DNA from: Planctomycetota bacterium | Lineage (GTDB): Bacteria; Planctomycetota; UBA11346 | Reading direction: 5' to 3' | Length of the DNA stretch: 52,508 nucleotides | Assembly (NCBI GenBank): GCA_013696105.1 | Contig: JACCZE010000098.1 | Span: 1-52,508, forward strand | Part shown: positions 8,328 to 16,231 of the stretch, one piece after another | Position numbering within the stretch: the stretch's first letter is position 1 | How the letters are laid out: the number at the start of each line of letters is the position of its first letter | Notes under the pieces: generated by a model | Told to the model about the DNA's origin: nothing | Database searches by the model: none | The model's input: only the letters and a program-made list of their open reading frames with translations | Position numbers and translations under genes: made by a program

Positions 8328-8708
8328 TCACGGAGCCGCGGTTGCGGGCTTCGCCGGCGCCTTGGTGCCGAAATCCACTTTCGGCACCTCCCGCGCGGCT
8401 TCGGAGGTCTGGAAGTATTCCCGCGCCTTGACGTGGGCGAACATGTTCGCGAAACCGCCCATCGGCGTGCGGATGTAGGTGTTCAGCGCACGGACCGCGT
8501 CGTTGTAGCGCAGACGCTCGACCGAGAGCCGGTTCTCGCTGCCTTCGAGCTGATCCTGCAGTTTGAGGAATCCCTCGTTCGCCTTCAGGTTGGGATACGC
8601 CTCGCTGATCATAAGCAGCCTGCTGAGCGCAGATTCGACCCGACCGGCGGCGCGCGCCTGATCGTCCGGTGATTTGGCCTGCATGTAGGCGCGTTGCGCC
8701 GGGTTTGC
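8328..8708 (-). pseudogene. 5'-truncated LemA family gene
   Basis: The open frame encodes the C-terminal two thirds of a LemA-type protein: SALSRLL, ISEAYPNLKANEGFLKLQDQ, LEGSENR, a helix like YNDAVRALNTYIR, and the family-like tail VPKVDF. A normal LemA protein is about 185-200 residues, starting with a membrane anchor, then LIPNLVETVKGY-like sequence. Here the frame runs upstream only to NPAQRAYMQ. The sequence then becomes the 3' end of the neighbouring barrel gene, whose stop is at 8710. The lost anchor and first helix, and the abrupt junction, suggest a deletion remnant. The ORF track's Met at 8684 would give 118 residues, possibly expressed but lacking the anchor. Confidence 0.7.
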
Positions 8709-8709
8709 A

Positions 8710-10002
8710 TCAATAGATGACCAATACCCCTACGGACACGACGTTGCGGTCGTACGAGAACACGTCGATGTTCGAGCGGTTGGCGTCGTGCTCGACGTTC
8801 ACCTGGACGATCAGCCAGTCCGTCAGTGGGCGCGATACGGTGGCATCGATGCCCACATGATGGTCCTGGCGGGACTCGCCGAACGCCGGGTGCGTCGCCG
8901 CGTAGAAGCGCGTGCGGTAACGCGCGCCGAGATCGACGCCCAGGCGCCACCCGGCTTCGATGTGCACCCCGGCCGCCAGGACTACCTCGTTCCAACCGAG
9001 GTACTCGTCGCGCGCCTGGAAGACGTCGCCTCCGAGCGCTGCGTATGCGCTGCGCAGATGCGTGCGATCCACGTACCGCGTCAGCCGCGTATCGACCCCA
9101 GCCACCCACCCGTCCTCGCCGGAGTAGTCGGCTGGATGGGTCTTGTAGGCGGCATAGGGCGTGACGTCGCTCTCGAATTCCTCGTTCCAGCGCCGGTTCC
9201 AGCGCAATGACAGGTCGTGCCTGGTCTCGTAGAACTCCTGCTCGAGCAGCAGCATCCGCACGGAGTAGCGCGGCACGTAGGAATCGCGTTCACCGACATA
9301 GAAAGCGCGATCGGCGAGCAGGCGCAGGCTGTCGGCATCGAGGCGATCGACCGTGAAATAGTCGACATGCGTGTACGAGGCGCGCAGATGGATGGGGCGG
9401 AAGCGCATGCCGATGGCGAAATATGCGAGGGCATAGGCGCTCGCGTCGGCCGTGCTGCCATCGGACTGGTCCGAGATGTCGTCGGGGTGGTCATCGTATC
9501 CGAGCAGACCAAGCGCTGCGAATTCGCCCGTGTGCGCAGCGATGCCTGTGGGCTCCTCGCGCTTGAGGGTCAAAGCGCCGGCTTCGCCGACTTTCCGTGC
9601 TTCCGGGGAGTCTTGGTGCCGCTCAACGAGGCGCGCGAATACGCGGTCGGCCTCGGCGCGATCCCCCAGATCCATCGCGGCCATGCCGAGATAATAGAGA
9701 GCACGCGCCTCGTAGCGTGTCCCCTTCGACAGCGCGCGCCGCAGCAGATCGCGGCTGTCTCCGGAGCGGCCTTGGTGGTAGAGCGAGATCGCGAGCAGCA
9801 CCTGGATGTCCGGGTCGTTGGGCCACACCACCAGGGCTTGCCGGAGGTGGTCCTCCGCTTCGCCCCATGCGCGTTCGCGCAGCGCCTGGGCTCCGGATTC
9901 GACCGGCAGCGTGGCATCCGATGCCCACGCTGCCGGTGCGACGGCGGAGAGGACCACCGTCAGCGCCAGCGTCATCCGCACCAGTCCGAGGCCGATATGC
10001 AC
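8710..10002 (-). CDS. Secreted TPR protein with C-terminal outer-membrane beta-barrel
   Basis: The 430-residue product starts with a signal peptide (hydrophobic MTLALTVVLSAVAPAAWA). Then come two to four TPR-like helices (about 35-145, including ALRERAWGEAEDHLRQAL and ALYYLGMAAMDLGDRAEADR). The rest (about 175-430) is rich in alternating aromatic strands and ends in an amphipathic strand with a terminal aromatic residue (VSVGVLVIY), typical of outer-membrane barrels. The plan resembles Slam-like (surface lipoprotein assembly modifier) proteins, but I cannot confirm that family. It follows the small secreted protein gene by about 100 bp on the same strand. Its 3' end abuts the LemA remnant. 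Confidence 0.7.
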   Translation of the reverse strand: MHIGLGLVRMTLALTVVLSAVAPAAWASDATLPVESGAQALRERAWGEAEDHLRQALVVWPNDPDIQVLLAISLYHQGRSGDSRDLLRRALSKGTRYEARALYYLGMAAMDLGDRAEADRVFARLVERHQDSPEARKVGEAGALTLKREEPTGIAAHTGEFAALGLLGYDDHPDDISDQSDGSTADASAYALAYFAIGMRFRPIHLRASYTHVDYFTVDRLDADSLRLLADRAFYVGERDSYVPRYSVRMLLLEQEFYETRHDLSLRWNRRWNEEFESDVTPYAAYKTHPADYSGEDGWVAGVDTRLTRYVDRTHLRSAYAALGGDVFQARDEYLGWNEVVLAAGVHIEAGWRLGVDLGARYRTRFYAATHPAFGESRQDHHVGIDATVSRPLTDWLIVQVNVEHDANRSNIDVFSYDRNVVSVGVLVIY

Positions 10003-10101
10003 GTCTCCTGGTTACCTCCTCGCACCCAGACAGCACGTACGCGGACCGATGGATTCCACAGGACCGTCAGTGGCGGTCCCGATCGCGGTCACGATCGCGG
10101 T

Positions 10102-10614
10102 CTATAGTGACCGGCAGCGTCGATCCGTGATCGTCATCATCATCGCGACCGCGCCGCTCGAGCCGGCCGCGTCACGGGCCTGCTTCGCGGCTTGCCGCGC
10201 ATCGGCGAGCTCCTGTTTGCGCAAGGCCTTGAGTTCGCCCCGGATCTTCTGGTATTCATGGCCGTGACGCGCATGCCGGGAGTCCCGGTGGCGTCCATGG
10301 CTGTCGTCGCTGATCGGAATCGGGTCGGCCTCGGTGGTGGCGACCGTGCCGGATTCCGATCCGGCGGTAGTGGTGCGAGCGGGAACGCCGGGGGTCGGCG
10401 GTTCGACGCTGGCTGCGCGGGCGTGATCACCGGCCCTCGAGTCCACCTCTCCCGTCCAGTCCGGGAGATCCGGGAGATCCGGAAGATCGACCTCCGGTGG
10501 TGCCGACGGCGTTACCGACGGCGGTGCGGGCTGGGCCGCTCCGTATCCGGACGCGGTGATGACCATCAGGGCCGTGGCGATGGCTCCTGGGATTGCGTAC
10601 CTGAATGACCTCAT
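10102..10614 (-). CDS. Small secreted proline-rich protein, unknown function
   Basis: I place the start at ATG 10614 (MRSFRYAIPG), preceded by a good ribosome binding site (AGGAGGGGTC on the minus strand); the ORF track's upstream extension is not supported. The 170-residue product has a signal peptide ending near GYGAAQ, then a proline-rich segment with three LPD repeats (DLPDLPDLPDW). A His/Arg-rich stretch (HGRHRDSRHARHGHEY) follows, then a charged helix (ELKALRKQELADARQ). No enzyme domain is visible. The His-rich block could bind metal, which is speculation. It may be co-transcribed with the barrel protein gene. Confidence 0.6.
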   Translation of the reverse strand: MRSFRYAIPGAIATALMVITASGYGAAQPAPPSVTPSAPPEVDLPDLPDLPDWTGEVDSRAGDHARAASVEPPTPGVPARTTTAGSESGTVATTEADPIPISDDSHGRHRDSRHARHGHEYQKIRGELKALRKQELADARQAAKQARDAAGSSGAVAMMMTITDRRCRSL

Positions 10615-10726
10615 GACCCCTCCTCGGCGAGACCTGCGGCCATCGCCCATCCCGCCATTGTCGGGGGAAAACCCAGACACCAACCGCGTCCCTCGGGATC
10701 TTGCACGATTCAGGAGGCGGCCTGTC

Positions 10727-10759
10727 TCCACCGGACCTCCACCGGACCTCCACCGGCAT
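10727..10759 (+). promoter_or_regulatory. 11-bp direct repeats upstream of the AraC-type regulator
   Basis: TCCACCGGACC occurs twice in a row (10727-10737, 10738-10748), followed by a third partial unit TCCACCGGCATCC. The 11-bp period places the copies on the same face of DNA. They lie 55-75 bp before the regulator's ATG and in the divergent promoter region of the small secreted protein. This is a plausible operator for the AraC family protein, but binding is inference. Confidence 0.4.
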
Positions 10760-10802
10760 CCATCCGACATTGGTAATCCCCTGTGCGCCCCGACCATACG
10801 GC

Positions 10803-11636
10803 ATGAAGCCGTTCCGGACCTTCTACGTCGAGCCGCCGATCGACACCGCGGAGCTGTCGATCCATGCCCTGGGCCTGCAGGAATGGATGAGCCCACGCCA
10901 CATCGATCGGCCTGCCGGGACGGGCGATCACCTGTTCATGCATTTCCACCAGGAGACGTTCATCGGATCCGACGCGCAGGCGCGCGTCTGGCCAGCGCAC
11001 ACCCTGATCGTGTGGCCTCCCGGTCATGGTCAGTTCTACGGATCGCTGACCGGCCGCTGGTGCCACTCGTGGATGCACTGCGATGGTGACGCCATCGCGC
11101 GGGCGCTGAGCGCGGCCGAGGTGCCGCTGTCGACGCCCATCGTCGGTGTGGATCCTGACATCCTCGAGACCGGCGTCCACGCGATGCACGAGGAGATCCG
11201 CGGTCATTCCCCTCCGGACGCGGTCATCGTCGACAGCTTCGTCCAGATCCTCGTCCGCGGACTCGGACGCGTCGCTCGCGCGCGCTCGCTTGGTCCATCC
11301 ATCCCGACGCGCTGGCTGGAGATGCGCCGCCACCTGGAAGCGCATTTCGCCGAACCGTTGCGTCTGGCCGATCTCGCCCAGCGCGCACGGTGCTCGGTGC
11401 CGCATTTCTGCAGCGAGTTCAAACGGCACTTCCGCATCTCGGCGATCGAATTCGCCATCCGCCTGCGCGTCCACCGCGCGACCATCCTGCTGCGCGATCG
11501 CAACCTGGATGTTGGTGAGATCGCGGCGTTGGTCGGCTACGAGGACGTCCACCATTTCTCGAAGCTGTTCAAGAAGCACACCGGGAGCTCGCCCATGCGC
11601 CTGCGCGAGCGCTGGGCGGACGAGTCGCAGCGCTGA
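10803..11636 (+). CDS. AraC family transcriptional regulator
   Basis: The 277-residue protein has an N-terminal cupin-like ligand domain (about 1-160; HFHQETF, VWPPGHGQFYG) and a C-terminal double helix-turn-helix (about 175-277). The second helix-turn-helix has the family signature: LDVGEIAALVGYEDVHHFSK followed by LFKKHTGSSPMRLRE. AraC proteins of this layout commonly respond to sugars. I chose ATG 10803 because the frame upstream begins with TTG and has no conserved sequence; the ribosome binding site is weak. The likely targets are itself and the divergent secreted-protein gene. The stop codon abuts that of the convergent SDR gene. Confidence 0.88.
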   Translation: MKPFRTFYVEPPIDTAELSIHALGLQEWMSPRHIDRPAGTGDHLFMHFHQETFIGSDAQARVWPAHTLIVWPPGHGQFYGSLTGRWCHSWMHCDGDAIARALSAAEVPLSTPIVGVDPDILETGVHAMHEEIRGHSPPDAVIVDSFVQILVRGLGRVARARSLGPSIPTRWLEMRRHLEAHFAEPLRLADLAQRARCSVPHFCSEFKRHFRISAIEFAIRLRVHRATILLRDRNLDVGEIAALVGYEDVHHFSKLFKKHTGSSPMRLRERWADESQR

Positions 11637-12410
11637 TCAGCCCGGATCGCGCCAGATGCGCGTCGGGCACATGGCATGGAGCCTGCCCGCGTCGATCCAC
11701 CGTGCGGGAGCCGGTGCACCATCACCGACCACGCCGGTTCCACCGATATCGGCACCGATGATCCCGTAGTAGTCGCGCACGCTCAGGCGCCGTGGCGAGG
11801 CAGCATTCAGCATGCCAGATCCGAATGCGCCGACGAGCGCATCGGCACACAGTTCCGCGCAGTCCTGCTCGTGCAGGAAGCTGAATGGCCGCTCCAGCGA
11901 TCCGCGCACCGAGGTCTCACCGCGCTCGAGGCGTTCGCGCGCATGCGAGCGCGTGGGCCCGACCAGCGCCGGACAGCGCAGCACCAGGGCGTCGCCGTGC
12001 GCGATCACCGCGCGCTCGATCGCGAGCAAGGCGACCGTCGCGGGATCGCCGAGGTCGACCGGTCCGTCCTCCTGGACGTCGGACCCGCCGGCGTCGGCGT
12101 AGACCGCGGTGGTGCCGGTGTAGATCAGCCGGACGTGCGGCAGGTGCCGATTCACCAGCGCCGCCCCGGCCGCGAGACGGTTGTCGCGCCCGCGTCGGAT
12201 CCCGGGATTCGCCGCGAGCAGCACGGCGTCGAATCGTTCGCTGGCGATATCCGCGTACAGCTCGGGAGCCGCGAGGTCCCCCATGATCACGCGATCGGCA
12301 CCGTGCGCACCTGGGCTCCGTCTCACGCCGACCACCCGGTGCCCGCGCTCGCGCAGGATCGCAGCAGTCAGCGTGCCGACGGTGCCGAATCCGAGGATGA
12401 GGATGTTCAT
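11637..12410 (-). CDS. NAD(P)-binding epimerase/dehydratase-like protein (extended SDR)
   Basis: The 257-residue protein begins with a Rossmann motif, ILILGFGTVGTLTAA, followed by VVGVRRSP and an SDR-like LIYTGTTAVYADAGG segment. The classical YxxxK pair is not clear. It resembles short nucleotide-sugar epimerase-like proteins of unknown substrate. I start it at ATG 12410 (MNILILGFG); the track's GTG at 12425 adds five residues. Only about 30 bp separate it from the HD-domain gene, so these two are probably an operon. At its 3' end the stop is the right half of a TGATCA palindrome, whose left half is the stop of the AraC gene. Confidence 0.75.
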   Translation of the reverse strand: MNILILGFGTVGTLTAAILRERGHRVVGVRRSPGAHGADRVIMGDLAAPELYADIASERFDAVLLAANPGIRRGRDNRLAAGAALVNRHLPHVRLIYTGTTAVYADAGGSDVQEDGPVDLGDPATVALLAIERAVIAHGDALVLRCPALVGPTRSHARERLERGETSVRGSLERPFSFLHEQDCAELCADALVGAFGSGMLNAASPRRLSVRDYYGIIGADIGGTGVVGDGAPAPARWIDAGRLHAMCPTRIWRDPG

Positions 12411-12441
12411 GCGGCCGGGCGGCACGGCGGCATCTGCACGA

Positions 12442-13767
12442 TCACCACGCCTGCAGCTTCTCCATCACCGTGCGTGCACGATCGGCATCGCCGCGCAGGA
12501 CGTAGGTGTGGCGCAGATCGATCGGGCGGTTGAAGCTCGCCAGCAATTCGGAATGGGCGGTCACCGACTCGACGATCTGCCGACCCAGCACCCGGCGCTC
12601 GCACAGCAGGCGGGTGCCGGCTTCGGCAGCGCCGGCTCCGACCAGGTTTGTGAAGGTCTGACGCGAGTGCCGCTGGAAGACGTGGCAGCTCGCTTCGTTG
12701 AGCGCACCGACCAGTTCCTGGGCGAGGAAGTTCTCCTGTGCGTCCGCACCCACGCGCTCGCGCAGCACCAGCTTCGCGGGTTCGCGGTCAAGGATGCGCC
12801 GACTCCACGGCAGGCCCTTCGCCCGCGCCGCGTACAGACGGGTGAGAATCGAGTCGTCGCGCAGATCGACCAGGTCCTCGAGCCCGCGCGCGAGCGAGAA
12901 GTCGACCTCGCCCTCGGCGATGGCCCGATCGAGGTAGTACTCGAACGCCGGCGGCGTCTTGTGGAAATAGACCTGGAGAAACATGTGGTAACGCGCGAGC
13001 AGCAGCCCTTCGAGCGCGTGCACGCCGTGCACGTCCATTCCCAGCTCCGGTCCATCGGGGCCCACGAGCACGGTCTCGGTCGCGATCAGGCGCTGCAGAT
13101 CGTAGATCCCGTAGGTGACGCCAGAGAAGTGGCTGTCGCGCAGCAGGTAGTCGCAGCGATCGGCATCGAGTTCGCCGCTGACCAGCGCGCGCAGGATCCC
13201 GACCAGATTGCCGAGCGCGTTCAGGCGACGGCTGCGGCGGATGGACTTGGACAGCACCGCCGCCACGTCGCGCGCCAGGTCTTCGGGAAGCGTGCCGTCG
13301 GCCGCCAGGCCCTGGATCAGGGCGAGCGAGAAATCCTCGTGCGTCGCCTGTCGACCGGTCGGGCGCATTCCCTCGCGGTACCAGGACTCGGGCAGCGCGA
13401 CGCGCTCGACCTCGGGCAGGTAGGGTTCGGCGGTATGGCTGAACGGCGGATGCCCGGCGTCATGCAGCAGGCCGGCGAAGCGCAGCACCAGGTAGGCGTA
13501 TTCCAGATCGCTGCGATCGTACCCGGCGAGGGCGGGCGGAGCCGCGTCGATCAGGTGCCGGAATCGCACCCCGGCCAGGTGCATGACGCCGAGCGAATGC
13601 TGGAAGCGGTCGTGGACCGCGCCGGGGTAGACCATGCTGACGAAGCCGAGCTGACGGATGTGGCGCAGCCGCTGGACCCAGGGGTGGTCGACGACCGGCC
13701 GCTCATCCTCGGTGATGACGATGGTGCGGTGGATCGGATCCCGGATCTCGTAGGTCATGGGGCCCAT
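12442..13767 (-). CDS. HD-domain phosphohydrolase (dGTPase/SAMHD1-like)
   Basis: The 441-residue product belongs to the HD superfamily group that includes SAMHD1-like dNTP triphosphohydrolases. It shows an N-terminal PIHRTIVI block, the metal-binding His57 in RFQHSLG, the HD pair His102-Asp103 in LLHDAGHPPFSH, and the later Asp in LDADRCDYLLRD that completes the site. The length fits the family. It would hydrolyse deoxynucleoside triphosphates or related phosphoesters in the cytoplasm. ATG 13767 is used, preceded by a modest AGTAGG; ATG 13758 is an alternative. It is divergent from serA across 180 bp. Confidence 0.85.
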   Translation of the reverse strand: MGPMTYEIRDPIHRTIVITEDERPVVDHPWVQRLRHIRQLGFVSMVYPGAVHDRFQHSLGVMHLAGVRFRHLIDAAPPALAGYDRSDLEYAYLVLRFAGLLHDAGHPPFSHTAEPYLPEVERVALPESWYREGMRPTGRQATHEDFSLALIQGLAADGTLPEDLARDVAAVLSKSIRRSRRLNALGNLVGILRALVSGELDADRCDYLLRDSHFSGVTYGIYDLQRLIATETVLVGPDGPELGMDVHGVHALEGLLLARYHMFLQVYFHKTPPAFEYYLDRAIAEGEVDFSLARGLEDLVDLRDDSILTRLYAARAKGLPWSRRILDREPAKLVLRERVGADAQENFLAQELVGALNEASCHVFQRHSRQTFTNLVGAGAAEAGTRLLCERRVLGRQIVESVTAHSELLASFNRPIDLRHTYVLRGDADRARTVMEKLQAW

Positions 13768-13825
13768 ATCGACCTACTCTCGCGTTCCAGACGGTGGATA
13801 CCCGTCTCCTGCGTCCACGACCAGC

Positions 13826-13846
13826 CATGCATTCTGCCAGTGCATG
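13826..13846. promoter_or_regulatory. CATGCA-N9-TGCATG inverted repeat between HD gene and serA
   Basis: A perfect 6-bp inverted repeat with a 9-bp spacer lies in the 180-bp divergent region. It could be an operator controlling either gene. A further TGCA occurs at about 13862. No convincing -10 box accompanies the TTGACA at 13896. Confidence 0.3.
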
Positions 13847-13947
13847 AAGTTTGCGCCATCGATGCACAGGGCGGAGGTAAAGGTGGGGTCCACGTTTGAC
13901 ATCATCATGCCTCGACCGACACCCTGGAGGCAAAGAGGGGCAACGAC

Positions 13948-15519
13948 ATGGCAAAGATTCTGGTCGCCGACGGCATGGCGCCCGAGGGCCTCGAGATCCT
14001 GAAACAGGGCGGCCATACCGTCGACAACCGCAAGCTCGGCGTCGACGAGCTGATGCGCATCATCGGCGAGTACGATGGCCTGGTCATCCGCTCCGCCACC
14101 CAGGTCACCGAGAAGGTGATCCGCGCCGGAGCCCCCAATCTCAAGGTCGTCGGCCGCGCGGGAGTGGGCGTCGACAACGTCGACCTGCCCTCGGCGACCG
14201 TGACCGGCGTCATCGTCATGAACGCTCCCATGGGCAACATCGTGTCCGCCGCCGAGCATACCATCGGCATGGTCTTCGCCGTGGCGCGCATGATCCCCCA
14301 GGCGCACGCCAAGCTGGCGAAGGGCGACTGGGACAAGAAGAGCTTCACCGGTATTGAACTCGACGGCAAGACCCTGGGCATCATCGGTCTGGGGAAGATT
14401 GGCAAGCACGTCGCCCTGGTGCTGCAGGCCGCGGGCATGAACGTCATCGCGAGCGATCCGTTCCTCAGCCCCGAAGTGGCGAAGGAATTGCGCATCGAAT
14501 CGGTGACCCTCGACCAGCTGCTGCCGCGCGCGGACATCATCACCGTGCACACGCCGCTGACCGAACAGACCCGCAACATGATCAACGCGGCTCGCTTCAA
14601 ACAGATGAAGAAGTCCGCGCGCATCGTCAACGTCGCCCGCGGCGGGATCATCGACGAGGCTGACCTCGCCGAAGCCCTGAAGTCGGGGACCATCGCCGGC
14701 GCAGCGCTCGACGTGTTCGCAGAGGAGCCGCTGCCCGCATCCAGCCCGCTGTTCGGCCTGCCGAACATGATCCTCACGCCCCACCTGGGAGCGAGCACCG
14801 AGGAGGCGCAAGTCAAGGTATCGGTCGACATCGCCAACCAGTTCAATGCGTATTTCGCCAGTGGGAAGATCATCAACGCGGTCAACGTGCAATTGCGCGT
14901 GGATCCGGCGATCGACGGCTACCTGTACGCGGCCGAGGCGCTGGGCGCCGCGGTGGTGCAGACGCTCGACGAGCCGCTGATGGGTCTCGAGGTGATCGCG
15001 CGCGGCGATCTCGCGCGCTACGACACCAAGCCCCTGGCGACCGCCGCGCTCAAGGGCGCGCTCGCCAAGATCAGCGCCCAGGTGGTGAACTTCGTCACCG
15101 TCAGCCAGATCGCCAAGGACCGCGGCATCACCATCACGAGCTCGTCGAGCGAGCAGGGCAGCGCCGAGGGCGGCGAGCTCACCGTCAAGGCGACCACCGC
15201 GAACGGCATGCACCTGATCGGGGGAGGCCTGGTCCACGGCCAGCTGCGCGTGCTGCGTTACAACGAGTGGCCGATCGATCTGCCGATCGGCGGACACCTG
15301 CTGGTCATGGAATACCCGGATCGGCCGGGCATGGTCGGCAAGTACGGCTCCATCCTGGGCGCCAACAACATCAACATCGCGCGCATGGAAGTCAGCCGTA
15401 TCGACGGCCGCGGCGACGCGTTGGTGATCCTCACGCTCGACGATCCCATCCCCGTGACGGTGTTCGACGAACTCGTGAGCCTGGTGAAGCCGAACAAGGC
15501 CTACAAGGTTTCGCTGTAG
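13948..15519 (+). CDS. serA: D-3-phosphoglycerate dehydrogenase
   Basis: This catalyses the first step of serine synthesis, oxidising 3-phosphoglycerate to 3-phosphohydroxypyruvate with NAD. The 523-residue length is that of type I enzymes. The domains are a substrate domain, a Rossmann fold with IGLGKIGKH (147-154), VNVARGGIIDE, the catalytic His in LTPHLGAST, an allosteric substrate-binding (ASB) domain (about 315-450), and a C-terminal ACT domain with DRPGMVGKYGSILG. A GGAGGCAAAGAGG tract precedes ATG 13948. The ACT domain suggests feedback by serine. A heptad repeat begins immediately after the TAG stop. Confidence 0.95.
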   Translation: MAKILVADGMAPEGLEILKQGGHTVDNRKLGVDELMRIIGEYDGLVIRSATQVTEKVIRAGAPNLKVVGRAGVGVDNVDLPSATVTGVIVMNAPMGNIVSAAEHTIGMVFAVARMIPQAHAKLAKGDWDKKSFTGIELDGKTLGIIGLGKIGKHVALVLQAAGMNVIASDPFLSPEVAKELRIESVTLDQLLPRADIITVHTPLTEQTRNMINAARFKQMKKSARIVNVARGGIIDEADLAEALKSGTIAGAALDVFAEEPLPASSPLFGLPNMILTPHLGASTEEAQVKVSVDIANQFNAYFASGKIINAVNVQLRVDPAIDGYLYAAEALGAAVVQTLDEPLMGLEVIARGDLARYDTKPLATAALKGALAKISAQVVNFVTVSQIAKDRGITITSSSSEQGSAEGGELTVKATTANGMHLIGGGLVHGQLRVLRYNEWPIDLPIGGHLLVMEYPDRPGMVGKYGSILGANNINIARMEVSRIDGRGDALVILTLDDPIPVTVFDELVSLVKPNKAYKVSL

Positions 15520-15554
15520 ACGTCCGACGTCCGAGGTCCGACGTCCGAGGTCGG
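15520..15554 (+). repeat. GTCCGAC/GTCCGAG heptad tract after serA
   Basis: Directly after the TAG stop codon of serA the sequence reads ACGTCCGACGTC and resolves into GTCCGAC, GTCCGAG, GTCCGAC, GTCCGAG and GTCGG. This is a 14-bp unit repeated twice plus a remainder, with the same 7-bp step as the larger elements but no core. ACGTCCGACGTC also follows the stops of the EboF and rhomboid genes. The tract ends about 14 bp before the next ATG. Confidence 0.75.
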
Positions 15555-15568
15555 GAGAGGAAGGCGGG

Positions 15569-16111
15569 ATGCAGACGGAGCGAGGGAAGCTGATCGAGCT
15601 GCTGCGGCTGGCTCATGCGGGGGAGCGGGCGGCGGCGTTCGCGTATGCGGGGCATTGGCGGTCGGTCCGGGACCCGGATGAGCGCGCGGCCATTCGGGCG
15701 ATCGAGGACGAGGAGTGGGCGCATCGTCGCTGCCTGGCGGGAATGCTCGCGGGATTGGGATCGCGGCCGGCGCTGGTGCGCGAGCCGATCATGGCGACGA
15801 TCGGGCGGCTCCTGGGTCTGGGCTGCTTCGTCAGTGGCTGGTTCCTGCCGATGTACGGGGCGGGGTGGATCGAGCGGCGCAACGTCTGGGAAAACGTGAC
15901 CGCTGCCCGGTACGCCGCCGCGGCCGGCGAAGACTCCCTGGTCGAGCCGCTCCTGCGCATGGCCGAAGTCGAATGGGACCATGAGCAGTACTTCCGCACG
16001 CGCGTGCGCGCCTCGTGGCAGGTACGCCGACTGCGCATCCCGCTGTGGCGCGGGCTCCCCCCACGAGACGAGCTGCGGAGCGGGTTTATACCCCTGAAGG
16101 CCGCCTCCTGA
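15569..16111 (+). CDS. COQ7-like ferritin-fold di-iron protein
   Basis: The 180-residue protein carries a ligand pattern like the di-iron hydroxylase COQ7: Glu19 in AHAGERAA, Glu49/His52 in EDEEWAHRR, a possible Glu108 in NVWENV, and Glu135/His138 in EVEWDHEQYF. A hydrophobic central helix (GRLLGLGCFVSGWFLPMYGAGW) may be membrane-embedded. In other bacteria COQ7 hydroxylates demethoxyubiquinone, but no quinone genes are nearby, so the substrate is uncertain. GAGAGGAAGG lies upstream of ATG 15569. It sits 49 bp after serA, from which it is separated by the heptad tract. Confidence 0.65.
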   Translation: MQTERGKLIELLRLAHAGERAAAFAYAGHWRSVRDPDERAAIRAIEDEEWAHRRCLAGMLAGLGSRPALVREPIMATIGRLLGLGCFVSGWFLPMYGAGWIERRNVWENVTAARYAAAAGEDSLVEPLLRMAEVEWDHEQYFRTRVRASWQVRRLRIPLWRGLPPRDELRSGFIPLKAAS

Positions 16112-16231
16112 TCCGGATCCCGCCTGGGGCGCCGACCCGCTGCGCAGTGCGATCCACGGCTGCTCGCCCAAGCGGCATTCGCGCATGAATCACCCCCTCC
16201 TGCTCGGCATGCTTCCCACTGTGTACCTGGC

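Noticed and set aside
13896-13930. Sigma-70 promoter for serA (TTGACA at 13896)
   Set aside because: No acceptable -10 box at 16-18 bp; the match is weak evidence alone.
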